A stretch of DNA of 64,000 nucleotides from Nitrospira sp. (GTDB lineage: Bacteria; Nitrospirota; Nitrospiria; Nitrospirales; UBA8639): assembly GCA_011523385.1 (NCBI GenBank), contig WTGX01000025.1, positions 62,001-126,000 on the forward strand, read 5' to 3'. The position numbers and the translations under genes were made by a program. The notes under the pieces are model-generated. The model was not told the origin of the DNA. It did not search any database and saw nothing but the letters and a program-made list of their open reading frames with translations. The number at the start of each line of letters is the position of its first letter. Position 1 is the stretch's first letter. Shown here piece by piece: positions 24,366 to 33,585 of this stretch.

Positions 24366-25448
24366 ATGTTTTGCGGGAATGCCGGCATGCGTGAGCAACG
24401 CTGGGAATCTCGTCAATCATTGAGTTTCCCTCAGGTCCTCGACCTGCTCGACCGTCTGCGCACCAGAGAATTGCGTCCCGTTGATCCTGATAAAGAAGGC
24501 ATCTGTTACATCGAGGAGTGGCCGGTTCCATCGCCTGACGCCATCCAACGACTCGATCAATGGCCTCTGGAAGACGTGACGATGATTCATGTACTCGATG
24601 ACTGGAAAGACGATTTCTTTCTTCTGGCCGGCCGCTACCATTCGATTTTCCAACGCCGCCAATCCGTCAGCGCGTATTGCTCCATCAGCCACCCGTGGCA
24701 CCTTTCAGGCCATTTGGCCACCCTTCAGCCTCTTGCCATGTTCTGGGTCGGATTCCGCCATACGCACTCATTCATCAGGGTCCGGTTCCATACCGCGACG
24801 ATTATTGCCCAAGGTGAATCCTATGCCACCCACCAACGGCCGATCTGGCTGGATGAGCGACAAGCAGCGTTCCGCGAAGCAATTGACCTGCTTGATTTAC
24901 CGATAGACGTTTCGATTCAAAAGGACCGGATCACGCTTCGCAACACCCACGAAGAAGTTCCGTTTTTTTGTTCCTGGCCGGATGCGTTCGGACCATGCCA
25001 ATTCGAATTCAATTCCTCTGACCCATTCGCCTTCCTCGTACCGGCCAGCGGATTGGCTTCGACGCATCGACTGCCGTCGGCAACGGTTCGAATCTATTTG
25101 ACCGGCTTTTCCCGGGAAACCCTGAATGAATTCAAGACCATCGAGCCCGGCGTACGAACAGTCTACCGCTGCTCCGCGCATACCTGCCTGACGGACCTTC
25201 CGGCTCTTTTGGACATTGCGGGAAAGGGCGGCCGACTGTACACCACCGTTGCCGAATTTCGAACACAAGCGATTCTTCCCAACCATCCCGATGCCGCCGC
25301 CATTGTCGGAATCATGGGGACGGACAATCACTATCAACTCGAAGTCCGGTTGAACATGATGCCTCTGCCCATGACCGCGATGACCGCTTGGCTCGAGGAG
25401 TTGTTCACCTATCCCATGACCTATGCTCCGCTCTCCCCTTTTCCGTAA
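24366..25448 (+). CDS. Conserved-type protein of unknown function
   Basis: 360 aa from the ATG at 24366; the ATG at 24387 is also possible, and neither has a clear ribosome site. There is no signal peptide and no membrane span. The sequence is well balanced, rich in aromatics and His in the middle (HPWHLSGHLATLQPL, HTHSFIRVRFHTATII), with a C-terminal alpha/beta part ending TYAPLSPFP. Two HP/HTH-rich stretches could bind metal. It is convergent with lpxK (29-base gap). I cannot assign a family. Confidence 0.65.
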   Translation: MFCGNAGMREQRWESRQSLSFPQVLDLLDRLRTRELRPVDPDKEGICYIEEWPVPSPDAIQRLDQWPLEDVTMIHVLDDWKDDFFLLAGRYHSIFQRRQSVSAYCSISHPWHLSGHLATLQPLAMFWVGFRHTHSFIRVRFHTATIIAQGESYATHQRPIWLDERQAAFREAIDLLDLPIDVSIQKDRITLRNTHEEVPFFCSWPDAFGPCQFEFNSSDPFAFLVPASGLASTHRLPSATVRIYLTGFSRETLNEFKTIEPGVRTVYRCSAHTCLTDLPALLDIAGKGGRLYTTVAEFRTQAILPNHPDAAAIVGIMGTDNHYQLEVRLNMMPLPMTAMTAWLEELFTYPMTYAPLSPFP

Positions 25449-25476
25449 AACGGATAGCAACCGGTTTCCCCCTTAC

Positions 25477-26502
25477 CTACAAAGCCGCCAACGCACTTTC
25501 CAATCGACTCTCACCATCCAAAAACTCCAACTCGAGACAAACAGCAAAAAGAGGAATGGGAACCGACCAATTCGATTGAACCTTTATCAAATCCTTTTCC
25601 GTCGTGAGCACCACGTCCGGACGGCTCCGCTCAACGTGTCGATAAATCTCCGCAACCCTGGAAGGGCCGTACGCTTCATGATCCCGAAAGACGAGTTCAT
25701 CCACCACCTGCACACCGAACTCAGTCACCATCCGCCGAAACTGTTCGGGGTTCCCGATACCGCTGAAGAGAAGCGCCCGTTTCCTGCGAACATCGGAAAG
25801 CGGTATCGATTCCGATGCCCCCATCAATGTTTTGGGCGCGAATCTCGTGGTGATGGGATCGATCGCGGAACCCAGAGCCGCCTGGATCGGATCCAATACG
25901 TCAGCAATCATGGATTCATCTTCAACCCGGGTCAGAACAATATCCGAAGCTCTTCTGGCTTCGCCAAGCGGTTCCCGCAGTTTTCCCACGGGAAGCAACG
26001 CCTTTATTCCGGCAGGCTGGGAACTATCCACCAACAGCAGGTTCACGTCACGGCGGAGGCTCAAATGTTGGAAACCGTCATCCAGAACGAAACAGTCAAT
26101 GGGTATGTGGCTCAATACCCAACGACCCAGTTCATATCGATCAGCGCCAACGGCCACGACGACACCCGGACATCGCGTCGCCATCAGATAGGGTTCGTCA
26201 CCAGCCTCCAGCGGTCCGGCAAGGACCGACGTTCCATCGGAGACCAGCAAAAATTTCCGTTGACTTTTGCGACGGTATCCCCGGCTGAGGATGCACGGCT
26301 TTTTCCCTTGCTTCAGCAGTTTTTCCGCTACCCACATCGTTATGGGCGTTTTACCCGTTCCACCGACCGTGAGGTTCCCCACGCTGACCACCGGACAAGG
26401 CAACCGGCGTCGTGCCAACCATCCTCGTTCATACAGCCACGTCCGAAAACACGTTGCGAATCGATACGGGCCGATCAGCATCGACATCCATCCGTTCATC
26501 AT
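25477..26502 (-). CDS. lpxK: Tetraacyldisaccharide 4'-kinase
   Basis: 341 aa. It phosphorylates the 4' position of the lipid A disaccharide using ATP at the inner membrane. The P-loop GNLTVGGTGKTP, ILSRGYRRKS, DEPYLMA, DRYELGRWVL-, VLDDGFQH and VLTTEKDLIK motifs are intact; Asp of DDGFQH is catalytic. The N-terminus has the usual hydrophobic anchor region. It is the last gene of the envelope cluster, separated from kdtA by 191 bases carrying palindromic repeats, which may uncouple its transcription. Confidence 0.94.
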   Translation of the reverse strand: MMNGWMSMLIGPYRFATCFRTWLYERGWLARRRLPCPVVSVGNLTVGGTGKTPITMWVAEKLLKQGKKPCILSRGYRRKSQRKFLLVSDGTSVLAGPLEAGDEPYLMATRCPGVVVAVGADRYELGRWVLSHIPIDCFVLDDGFQHLSLRRDVNLLLVDSSQPAGIKALLPVGKLREPLGEARRASDIVLTRVEDESMIADVLDPIQAALGSAIDPITTRFAPKTLMGASESIPLSDVRRKRALLFSGIGNPEQFRRMVTEFGVQVVDELVFRDHEAYGPSRVAEIYRHVERSRPDVVLTTEKDLIKVQSNWSVPIPLFAVCLELEFLDGESRLESALAAL

Positions 26503-26565
26503 GGGTTCGTCATCTCTTTGCTTCCCGTCTCTCCCTCCCCTCGCCCCTCTCCCCGATTAAACACA

Positions 26566-26605
26566 GCCTGCCCTCGACGTTTGTAATCGGGGGTCGAGGA
26601 CAGGC
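26566..26605. repeat. Palindromic repeat between kdtA and lpxK
   Basis: Arms GCCTGCCCTCGAC (26566-26578) and GTCGAGGACAGGC (26593-26605) pair with one mismatch across a 14-base loop containing GTTTGTAATCGG. The loop sequence with CGACGTTTGTAATCGGGG is shared with the element at 48451-48511. Confidence 0.75.
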
Positions 26606-26654
26606 TTACAAAGGAGGGGAATGGAAAGGCATGCCATCCTGTCCCTCCCTTTTG

Positions 26655-26693
26655 CCTGTCCTGAGCGGAGCCGAAGGAAGCGTAGTCGAAGGG
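26655..26693. repeat. Dispersed REP-like repeat
   Basis: CCTGTCCTGAGC followed by a GTCGAAGGGC end forms a palindromic repeat of the type common between genes in many environmental bacteria. It directly abuts the kdtA stop. Confidence 0.75.
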
Positions 26694-27995
26694 CTAATCC
26701 GACATACAACGACTCAAGCCGACGACTTGCTCGACCATGGCCAAATTTCTCTCGACCACGCCTTGATTGTCATCGATGACTTTTCGCGCGTTCAGCCCTA
26801 TATGAGACACCCAATCCTGATTCTGTATCCCTTTGACGAACGTTTCGGTCAATTCCCGGCCATTGCGGACTCGAATGCCGCCGCCGGATTCGATCAATAA
26901 ATCCGCAATCTCATGACAGTGATCGGTATACGGTCCGAAACACACGGGCTTCGCCCAAACCGTCGGTTCCAGGAGATTGTGCCCTCCGACGGGGACCAGC
27001 GTCCCTCCCACAAATGCCATGAACGCCAGCCCGTACACTTGAGCCAATTCTCCTCGGGTATCAAGAAGGATGACCCGTGGTCCCACGGCTTCCTGAGCAA
27101 CCCCTTCAAGCAGGCGACTTCGTCTCACTGCGGAAAATCCGAACTCCTTGATTGTCCTAGCCAGCACGTCGCTTCGTTCAATATGTCGTGGAGCCAACAG
27201 CAAGACAACGTTGCGGAAGGAACGAGTCAAGTCCCGGTAACTTTCCAAAAGAATTTCTTCCTCGGTGGGATGTGTACTCCCCGCGACAATCAGCCGTTCG
27301 TCTTCCGACACCCCGAATGCCGACCGCTCAACCAACGATTGAGAAACACAATCGCCGTTCATCGCCAGGTCGAATTTCATGTTCCCCGTCCGGTGCATCC
27401 GGTCCGGCAAAGCCCCTAACTCGACGAACCGGCGTTCATCCCTGCAGGATTGCAACAGCCCCAACGCTACGGTCGAAAGAATCTGCCGCATGAACGGCCT
27501 GACCCATTGGTAGCGCGAAAAGGAACGGGACGACAATCGTCCGTTAATGATAACGGAAGGAATTCCCCGGCGGGAGAGCGAACGCAACAAGTTCGGCCAA
27601 AGTTCGGTTTCGACGACTAAAAACCCCATCGGGTTCAGGGAAGCAATGAACCGGTTGACGATCCAAGGATAATCCAGGGGCAGGAAACAATGCGTGGCGA
27701 CGCCGGCCAAGCGTTGTCGCACGGCTTCCCGTCCGGTTTCCGTGACGGTCGATACGATGATCTTGAGCGCGGGATATCGCTGATGAAGCGTCGTCACAAA
27801 CGGCACGATGGCGGCAACTTCTCCCAAGGACACGGCATGAATCCAGAGCACGTTTTGCTGAGAGCCCCACCCTCGCGGCACAACCCATCCTATCCGTTGC
27901 AACAGGCCGGAACGGCACCGTTTCTTGATCAGCAACGCGCAAAGAATGAACGGAAACGCGAGGATGAGGAGCACGTTATATAGACCGTACCACAT
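26694..27995 (-). CDS. kdtA: 3-deoxy-D-manno-octulosonic acid (Kdo) transferase
   Basis: 433 aa. It adds Kdo from CMP-Kdo to lipid IVA. An N-terminal membrane anchor (LYNVLLILAFPFILCAL) precedes IGWV-PRG and the WIHAVSLGEVAAIVP motif. The N-terminal Glycos_transf_N domain has TVTETGREAV, PLDYPWIVNRFI and VVETELWPNLL; the C-terminal half has GSTHPTEEEILL, LLLAPRHIERS, AFVGGTLVPVGGHNLLEP and FGPYTDHCHEIADLL. The stop falls within a dispersed repeat that may have supplied the last codons. Mono- or bifunctional activity cannot be told from sequence. Confidence 0.95.
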   Translation of the reverse strand: MWYGLYNVLLILAFPFILCALLIKKRCRSGLLQRIGWVVPRGWGSQQNVLWIHAVSLGEVAAIVPFVTTLHQRYPALKIIVSTVTETGREAVRQRLAGVATHCFLPLDYPWIVNRFIASLNPMGFLVVETELWPNLLRSLSRRGIPSVIINGRLSSRSFSRYQWVRPFMRQILSTVALGLLQSCRDERRFVELGALPDRMHRTGNMKFDLAMNGDCVSQSLVERSAFGVSEDERLIVAGSTHPTEEEILLESYRDLTRSFRNVVLLLAPRHIERSDVLARTIKEFGFSAVRRSRLLEGVAQEAVGPRVILLDTRGELAQVYGLAFMAFVGGTLVPVGGHNLLEPTVWAKPVCFGPYTDHCHEIADLLIESGGGIRVRNGRELTETFVKGIQNQDWVSHIGLNARKVIDDNQGVVERNLAMVEQVVGLSRCMSD

Positions 27996-28095
27996 CTCGA
28001 CATGAACCCGGATTAAAAGGAAATGCCGGTCCTCCCGTTTTCAACGGGAGGCATCAGGAATCGTCTCGTCCGGCATCGGTCGGAGCAACGGCCGG

Positions 28096-28754
28096 CTATG
28101 CACTCGCATCATCACACATCGCTTCCGCTTCGGATGACAGGGAGCGGAGGGTGGTTTCCAACTCTACCCGTATCCGTTCCAAGGTCTCGGCATCAGCATC
28201 ACGTTCAACCCGAATCGGGTCGCCCCACAGAAAGACTCCGCTGGAAAACGGATACGGGACTATGAACCGGTCCCAACTGGAAAAGACTTTTTTTTTGAGC
28301 ACGCAAACGCCAGGGGAACGATGGGCAGACCCGTGAATTTGGCGAGCGCGACGATCCCCGGCTGAATGCGATGTCTGGGCCCCTTGGGGCCATCGGGCGT
28401 AATGACGAGATCAACACCAGCCTGGCCCAGGCGAATAAGTTGACGCAATGCCTTGTGCCCCCCCCTCGTGGCCGACCCGCGGACTGCTCCGTATCCGAAT
28501 CGTTTGACGATTCGATAGATCAGTTCTCCATCGCGGTGCTGGCTGATCAGAATCTCGGGGTGAGGGCCACGGTAGCCTAACGGTATCATCAATTGTTGCC
28601 CGTGCCAGAATGCGAGGATGATATTGCATCCTTCCCGGTATATCCGGTCGACCGGTTCGAATCCATGCGACTTCAAGGACATCGACTTGCCGAGAAGCCG
28701 AATCGTGGCCGCGCCGAGAAACGACAGGATGCTCAATTTCAGCCGGTTCATCAT
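28096..28754 (-). CDS. Lysophospholipid acyltransferase-type protein (DUF374), frameshifted
   Basis: The first frame (28754 to 28260) carries a DUF374/LPLAT acyltransferase: hydrophobic N-terminus, AFWHGQQLMIPL (the H-x5-D-like start), HRDGELIYRIVKRFGYGAVRGS, DGPKGPRH and GIVALAKFTGLPIVPLAFACS. At nine A (28288-28296 as T on plus) the frame breaks to KSFPVGTGS. One extra A restores KKKVFSSWDRFIVPYPFSSG and runs on to 28096, giving the normal family C-terminus. In lipid A clusters such proteins are acyltransferase-like partners (possibly secondary acylation). Either a homopolymer sequencing error, a recent mutation or slippage at the A run; sequence alone cannot decide. It sits 23 bases after msbA. 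Confidence 0.75.
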
Positions 28755-28777
28755 CTAAGCTGCTGGCCTTTCATTGG

Positions 28778-30535
28778 CTATCGCACCGTGTGCGTTGCGG
28801 GAACGTCGTGGAATTGGGTCTGGTACAGGCGCGTGTACATCCCGTTTCGACGAAGTAACTCATGATGGAGACCCTCTTCCACAATGCGCCCTTCGTCGAG
28901 AACGATAATACGGTCTGCATGCTGAACGGTCGAGAGGCGGTGCGCAATCACGAGCGTCGTCCGGTTTTTCATCAATTCGGCCAAGGCGGCCTGGACGTTG
29001 CGTTCGGATTCGGTATCCAAGGCTGAGGTGGCTTCATCGAGAATGAGCACCGGAGGATTCCTCAACATCGCGCGGGCGATGGCCAACCGTTGACGTTGCC
29101 CTCCGGACAGGTTGACGCCGTTCTCTCCAATCAGCGTATCCAACCCATCGGGTAATTCTTCTATAAATTCCCACGCGTGTCCTGCCCGCGCCGCCCGGAT
29201 GATGTCCTCCTCGGACGCTTCCGGACGCCCGTAGGCGACGTTGGCCCGTACGGTTTCATCGAACAGAACCGTCTCTTGAGAGACGATGGCAATTTGTGCC
29301 CGCAGGGAGGTCAACGTCACGTCCCTGATGTCCCGGCCGTCGATCAGGATGCGTCCTTCGGATGGATCATGGAACCTCGGAACCAAACTCATCAGGGTGG
29401 ATTTGCCGCTCCCGCTCTTCCCGACCAACGCCACCACTTCACCGAACTCGACGGTGAGGTGAACGTGTTCGATCTCCGGTTCATCACTCCCTTCATAAGA
29501 AAAACTCACGTTTTGAAACTCCAGGGAACGCGAGATGGCCGGCAATTCCGCACGCCCGTGATCATGAACGAATTCATGCTCTTGATCCAGCATTTCAAAG
29601 ACGCGATTCGCCGCGGCAATCGCACGTTGAACCTGGGAATTGGCGCCGGCAAGTTTTTTTACCGGGGTATATGCGATGAACATGGCCGCCAGAAAGGAAA
29701 AGAACTCACCGGGTTTCATTTGTTCGTCGATAACCAAAAACCCGCCATACCAGACGATAAAGGCAATCCCCCCTATCCCGATCGCCTCCAACAACGGCGC
29801 ACTCAGCGCACCCAATTGCGCCGACTTCATCACCGTCCGCAGATATGCGCTGTTCCCTTTGGCGAACCGCTGTTGTTCAAGGTGTTCGCCTCCATACGCT
29901 TTGACAATGCGAATCCCGGCGAAAGATTCTTTCAATGCCGAGGCCATATCCCCCATCGACTCCTGTCCCCTGGCGGCTAACTTTCGCAACCGCTTGCCGA
30001 TCTTGACGATGGCGTAGGTCGAAATCGGCATCACCAGGATCAGCGCCGTGGCCAACTTCCAATTCTGGTAAAACGCCACGCCGGTCAACGCAAGCAAGGT
30101 CAGCCCCTGTTGCAACAAATCTCTCACCACGTGCGGAATGGCATTGGCCATTTCATTGACGTCGTTGATGACCCGCGCGACCAATCGCCCGCTTGAATGT
30201 TTATGATGAAACGGCAACGACATGCGAAGAAAGTGACCGAACAGTTGCTGTCGGATTTCCGCCACCACGCGATTGGCCACGTAACTCATCAGGTAGGCTT
30301 GGCCATACGAGAAGAGCCCTTTCAACGTAGCCGCTCCAAAAATCACCAAGGGCAGGACCATGAGAAGCAGTTGATCCTTGGCGATAAAGACTTCATCCAG
30401 GACCGGCTGCACCAGCAAGGCATACAGGCCGGACATGCCCGCCACGCCAGCCGCGCAGATGCAAGCCGCGATCAACCGGACCCGGTACTCGCGCAGGTAA
30501 GACAGAATTCTGAAAAAAGCGGTCATGCCTGACAT
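28778..30535 (-). CDS. msbA: Lipid A export ABC transporter/permease
   Basis: 585 aa half-transporter that flips core-lipid A across the inner membrane. Six transmembrane helices (residues about 15-310) precede the nucleotide-binding domain with Walker A GKSGSGKST, Q-loop IAIVSQETVLFDET, signature NLSGGQRQR, Walker B VLILDEATSALD and switch His VIAHRLST. MsbA-type features include the coupling helix region RQQLFGHFLRMSLPFH. It overlaps lpxB by 13 bases, and lies directly upstream of the LPLAT gene. Confidence 0.94.
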   Translation of the reverse strand: MSGMTAFFRILSYLREYRVRLIAACICAAGVAGMSGLYALLVQPVLDEVFIAKDQLLLMVLPLVIFGAATLKGLFSYGQAYLMSYVANRVVAEIRQQLFGHFLRMSLPFHHKHSSGRLVARVINDVNEMANAIPHVVRDLLQQGLTLLALTGVAFYQNWKLATALILVMPISTYAIVKIGKRLRKLAARGQESMGDMASALKESFAGIRIVKAYGGEHLEQQRFAKGNSAYLRTVMKSAQLGALSAPLLEAIGIGGIAFIVWYGGFLVIDEQMKPGEFFSFLAAMFIAYTPVKKLAGANSQVQRAIAAANRVFEMLDQEHEFVHDHGRAELPAISRSLEFQNVSFSYEGSDEPEIEHVHLTVEFGEVVALVGKSGSGKSTLMSLVPRFHDPSEGRILIDGRDIRDVTLTSLRAQIAIVSQETVLFDETVRANVAYGRPEASEEDIIRAARAGHAWEFIEELPDGLDTLIGENGVNLSGGQRQRLAIARAMLRNPPVLILDEATSALDTESERNVQAALAELMKNRTTLVIAHRLSTVQHADRIIVLDEGRIVEEGLHHELLRRNGMYTRLYQTQFHDVPATHTVR

Positions 30536-31659
30536 TCGGTCAACACCACTTCCGCCGCTCTCAGGGAAGCCCCGGGAGATCCGAGCTTGGCGCGAATGCC
30601 GCCCAAGGCATCACGCATTTGATCATACCGTGTTCGGTCCTTCAGAAGCCGAAGCGCCTCCGCACTCAGTTGTTCCGCCGTCATCTCCGATTGCAATAAT
30701 TCCGGAACAACGCCGCGCCCGGCGACCAGGTTCACCAAACCCACGTGTTCGACGGTAAGGAGCATTCTGGCAAGAAGGTAGGTCAGCCGGGACACGCGAT
30801 ACGCCAGGATCATGGGCGTGCCGACCAGGGCTGCCTGCAACGTGGCCGTTCCCGACGCCACCAACAGCAAATCCGCGGCGGCCATGACCTCCTCGGGTCG
30901 ATTCGGTACCACGGTCACGGGAAGCGTCTTTTGGTCAATGACCTCGTTGACCCATTCTGCGGCCACCGTGGGGGCCTGTCCGATGACGCAATGAAGGTCG
31001 GGAAACGATTCCCTGATTCGTCCGGCCGCCTCCAGCATGATCGGCAGGAGTGACTGGATTTCGGAATGGCGGCTCCCGGGAAGCACCCCGAGAATCAAGC
31101 CTCGAACCGGAAGCCCCAATTGCTTGCGCAACCCGACCGCATCATGGCGTTGCGCCACGTCATCGAGTAAGGGATGTCCGACGAAACTGCACGGCACGTT
31201 GGCATCACGGTATATCGATTCCTCAAAGGGCAAAATCACGATCATCCGGCGTACCACGCGTTTGATCAGATTGATCCGGTGCCGGCCCCAGGCCCAAATC
31301 TGCGGGGCGATATAATAGATGACGCGATGACCGAACTTGGCCGCGACCCTCGCCAACCGGAGGTTCATGGACGGATTATCCACAAAAACCACGCCGTCCA
31401 GGGATTCCCGTCTGAAAAACCGCTTCAGGGTCGACATGTTGGCGAGTCCCTTCCAGATCATGAGCGGTCCCGGTATCCCGACGACGTCCAGACGGTGTAA
31501 GCCTTGAACCAGTTCCACCCCTGCGGCCCGCATGTGTTGCCCGCCTACCCCCACGAGTCTGACTCCAGGCCGAAGTTCCTTTAAGGCTTTCGCCAAATTT
31601 GCACCGTGGAGGTCGCCTGAGGCCTCACCGGTGACGATCATGATCGACAGACCAGCCAC
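30523..31659 (-). CDS. lpxB: Lipid-A-disaccharide synthase
   Basis: 378 aa GT-B glycosyltransferase that joins UDP-2,3-diacylglucosamine and lipid X. Motifs: VTGEASGDLHGANL near the N-terminus, GVGGQHMRAAG, VFVDNPSMNLRLA, YYIAPQIWAWG, PFEESIYRDANVPCSFVGHPLLD, LPGSRHSEIQ, LLVASGTATLQAALVGTPMIL. It is preceded within 9 bases by the Gfo/Idh gene and overlaps msbA. Substrates come from LpxI in the same cluster. Confidence 0.96.
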   Translation of the reverse strand: MAGLSIMIVTGEASGDLHGANLAKALKELRPGVRLVGVGGQHMRAAGVELVQGLHRLDVVGIPGPLMIWKGLANMSTLKRFFRRESLDGVVFVDNPSMNLRLARVAAKFGHRVIYYIAPQIWAWGRHRINLIKRVVRRMIVILPFEESIYRDANVPCSFVGHPLLDDVAQRHDAVGLRKQLGLPVRGLILGVLPGSRHSEIQSLLPIMLEAAGRIRESFPDLHCVIGQAPTVAAEWVNEVIDQKTLPVTVVPNRPEEVMAAADLLLVASGTATLQAALVGTPMILAYRVSRLTYLLARMLLTVEHVGLVNLVAGRGVVPELLQSEMTAEQLSAEALRLLKDRTRYDQMRDALGGIRAKLGSPGASLRAAEVVLTECQA

Positions 31660-31667
31660 GCCCTCCT

Positions 31668-32630
31668 CTAAGGTGCGACCTTTGAAAGCCCGGTCAGCGG
31701 ATACACTTTTCCACGGATGGACTGTTTGATCGCATGGACGAGTTCCAAAGCGGCCAACCCCTCTTCGCCGGAGACGCCGCCGGGAGCACCGGTCCGGATG
31801 GCTTGCGCAAAAGCTTGTAATTCACGTTTAAGCGGCTCTTCATCTCCTGCCCGGATCGCTTCTTCCTGAACGGACGATTCGTCGCTCTGGACTTGTCTAT
31901 ACACGATGCCCTGGCGGGAAAGAAAGTCAACGGAAAGATAGAGGCGCTCCTGAAAAAGACGCATTTTTCGCAAACGGCCGGTCGAGACGCGGCTGGCAGT
32001 CAAATTCACGACGCATCCCTTGTCAAATTCGACCCGGGCGTGCGCAAAATCAATTTTCGACGAAAGAACCTCAATACCCACGGCCGCTACGTTATTGACC
32101 AACCCCAGGCCAAAAGACAAAATCAGGTCAACGTCATGAATCATCAGATCCAGCACCACGTCGACGTCCGTGCCCCGTGCTTGAAATGGGGCAAGCCGGT
32201 GACATTCGATAAACCTGGGACAGGAGAGAAGATCTTGAACCAGATCCCTGACGGGATTGAAGCGCTCAACGTGCCCCACGTGCAAAATCAACCCGTTCTG
32301 TTTCGCCAAGTTGACCATCTGGCACCCTTCGTCCGGCGTGACGGCGATGGGCTTTTCGACCAATACGTGCACACCTGCATCGAGACAATCCAGCACGACT
32401 TCCCGGTGCTGCGACGTCGGCACGGCGACGCTCACCGCGTCGACCCGGCCCAACAGATTCCGGTAATCGCCAAAATGGGTTGCCCCGAAGCGGTTGCCGA
32501 TTTCGGCCCGCCGGGTCTCGTCAAGATCAGCTACGCCGACCAACCGGGTCTGGGGCAATTCGGAATAAATACGAGCATGATGTTGCCCAAGATGTCCCAC
32601 ACCGATAACCCCGGCTTTAATGACGTCCAT
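31668..32630 (-). CDS. Gfo/Idh/MocA family oxidoreductase in the lipid A cluster
   Basis: 320 aa from the ATG at 32630 behind GAGG. The NAD(P)-binding N-terminus has GVIGVGHLGQHHARIYSE, then SVAVPTSQHREVVLDCLDAG and HVLVEKPIA with the catalytic Lys-Pro, and the C-terminal GFO_IDH domain with VGHVERFNPV, LMIHDVDLIL and a late ALELVHAIKQSI. The family oxidises or reduces sugar hydroxyls; cluster members are thought to act on UDP-GlcNAc-type sugars (GnnA makes the 3-keto intermediate for 3-amino lipid A in some bacteria). No GnnB aminotransferase is adjacent, so a 3-amino product is only a suggestion. Confidence 0.85.
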   Translation of the reverse strand: MDVIKAGVIGVGHLGQHHARIYSELPQTRLVGVADLDETRRAEIGNRFGATHFGDYRNLLGRVDAVSVAVPTSQHREVVLDCLDAGVHVLVEKPIAVTPDEGCQMVNLAKQNGLILHVGHVERFNPVRDLVQDLLSCPRFIECHRLAPFQARGTDVDVVLDLMIHDVDLILSFGLGLVNNVAAVGIEVLSSKIDFAHARVEFDKGCVVNLTASRVSTGRLRKMRLFQERLYLSVDFLSRQGIVYRQVQSDESSVQEEAIRAGDEEPLKRELQAFAQAIRTGAPGGVSGEEGLAALELVHAIKQSIRGKVYPLTGLSKVAP

Positions 32631-32719
32631 GTTTCCTCTTGGCAAGAAATAGCCTCACTCAGGCCGCATCTCCCGTTCCCCTCCTTTACAAGCTGGATGC
32701 GGGAAAGTCCAACCCCCCA

Positions 32720-33571
32720 TTATCCCGGGACACCAATGACCGCGATGCCGGCCCGACGAGCTTTTTCCAGCGTCTCTTCTCGATCAAGCATAATGGTCTT
32801 GTAGGCCTCCAAGGCCAACACTGACGCCTTTGCTTCATCCATCGCGTCGATGGTTCGAGGACCGACCGCGGGCAAGTCAAATCGTAAATCCTGCTGGGGC
32901 TTGCAACACTTGACGACAACGGCTCCACTCCGAGCCAATCGACCGCCACGCCGAATCGTCTCATCCGTACCTTCGACCGCTTCAACCGCAACGATCACGC
33001 GCTCTTTGACCACCACGCATTGGCCAATATCCATACGGCCAATGTCTTTCGCAATACGCCATCCGTAGGATACGTCCTCCCGTTCCTTCCCGGACGCCTC
33101 ACGCCGGGTCAACGTGCCTTCGGGGACCACGAGATTCGAAAGCCCGAATGTGGACTCTCGAATCGTAATCCCTTCCTCTTTCAGATCGTCGGCCATGGCC
33201 CTGAGAATCTGATCATCCTTCCATGATTTCAGTTTGGCAAAAAACGCCATCGCCCGAAAATCCGGACGCACGCCGGAAAAGAGATGCGTTTTTTTCATCC
33301 CCCCCAGCATCACGGCCTGCTCGACGCCGTCACATTTGAGGGCCTGAATAACTTTCCCGAATTGACCAATGCGAACCCAATGCATCCGGTCGACCACCTG
33401 CTCCAACTCAGGAGAGGTTTCACCGCGATGAGCCACAGCCGACACGCGAAATCCGAGTTTTCTGGCGTTTTCGGCAAAGATGACAGGGAAGCGACCGTTG
33501 CCTGCAATAAGGCCTATCCAGGCTCCAGTGGGAGGAAGCGGCAAAGCTGACGACGACAAATCTTGAGTCAC
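32720..33571 (-). CDS. lpxI: UDP-2,3-diacylglucosamine diphosphatase LpxI
   Basis: 283 aa from the GTG at 33571; a longer frame to 33631 would overlap lpxA and add an arginine-rich leader not typical of the family. It hydrolyses UDP-2,3-diacylglucosamine to lipid X and UMP, replacing LpxH. Features: GLIAGNGRFPVIFAENA at the N-terminus, AVAHRGETSPEL, VMLGGMKKTHLFSGVRPDF, then the catalytic-type segment EGTDETIRRGGRLA and KCCKPQQDLRFDLPAVGPRTID. Flanked by lpxA and the Gfo/Idh gene. There is an 89-base gap to the downstream gene without obvious signals. Confidence 0.93.
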   Translation of the reverse strand: MTQDLSSSALPLPPTGAWIGLIAGNGRFPVIFAENARKLGFRVSAVAHRGETSPELEQVVDRMHWVRIGQFGKVIQALKCDGVEQAVMLGGMKKTHLFSGVRPDFRAMAFFAKLKSWKDDQILRAMADDLKEEGITIRESTFGLSNLVVPEGTLTRREASGKEREDVSYGWRIAKDIGRMDIGQCVVVKERVIVAVEAVEGTDETIRRGGRLARSGAVVVKCCKPQQDLRFDLPAVGPRTIDAMDEAKASVLALEAYKTIMLDREETLEKARRAGIAVIGVPG

Positions 33572-33585
33572 TGCGTGTGGGTCAC

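Noticed and set aside
25423-26586. 387-aa plus-strand frame opposite lpxK
   Set aside because: It overlaps the whole of lpxK, which has all family motifs; no motif is seen in the opposite frame.
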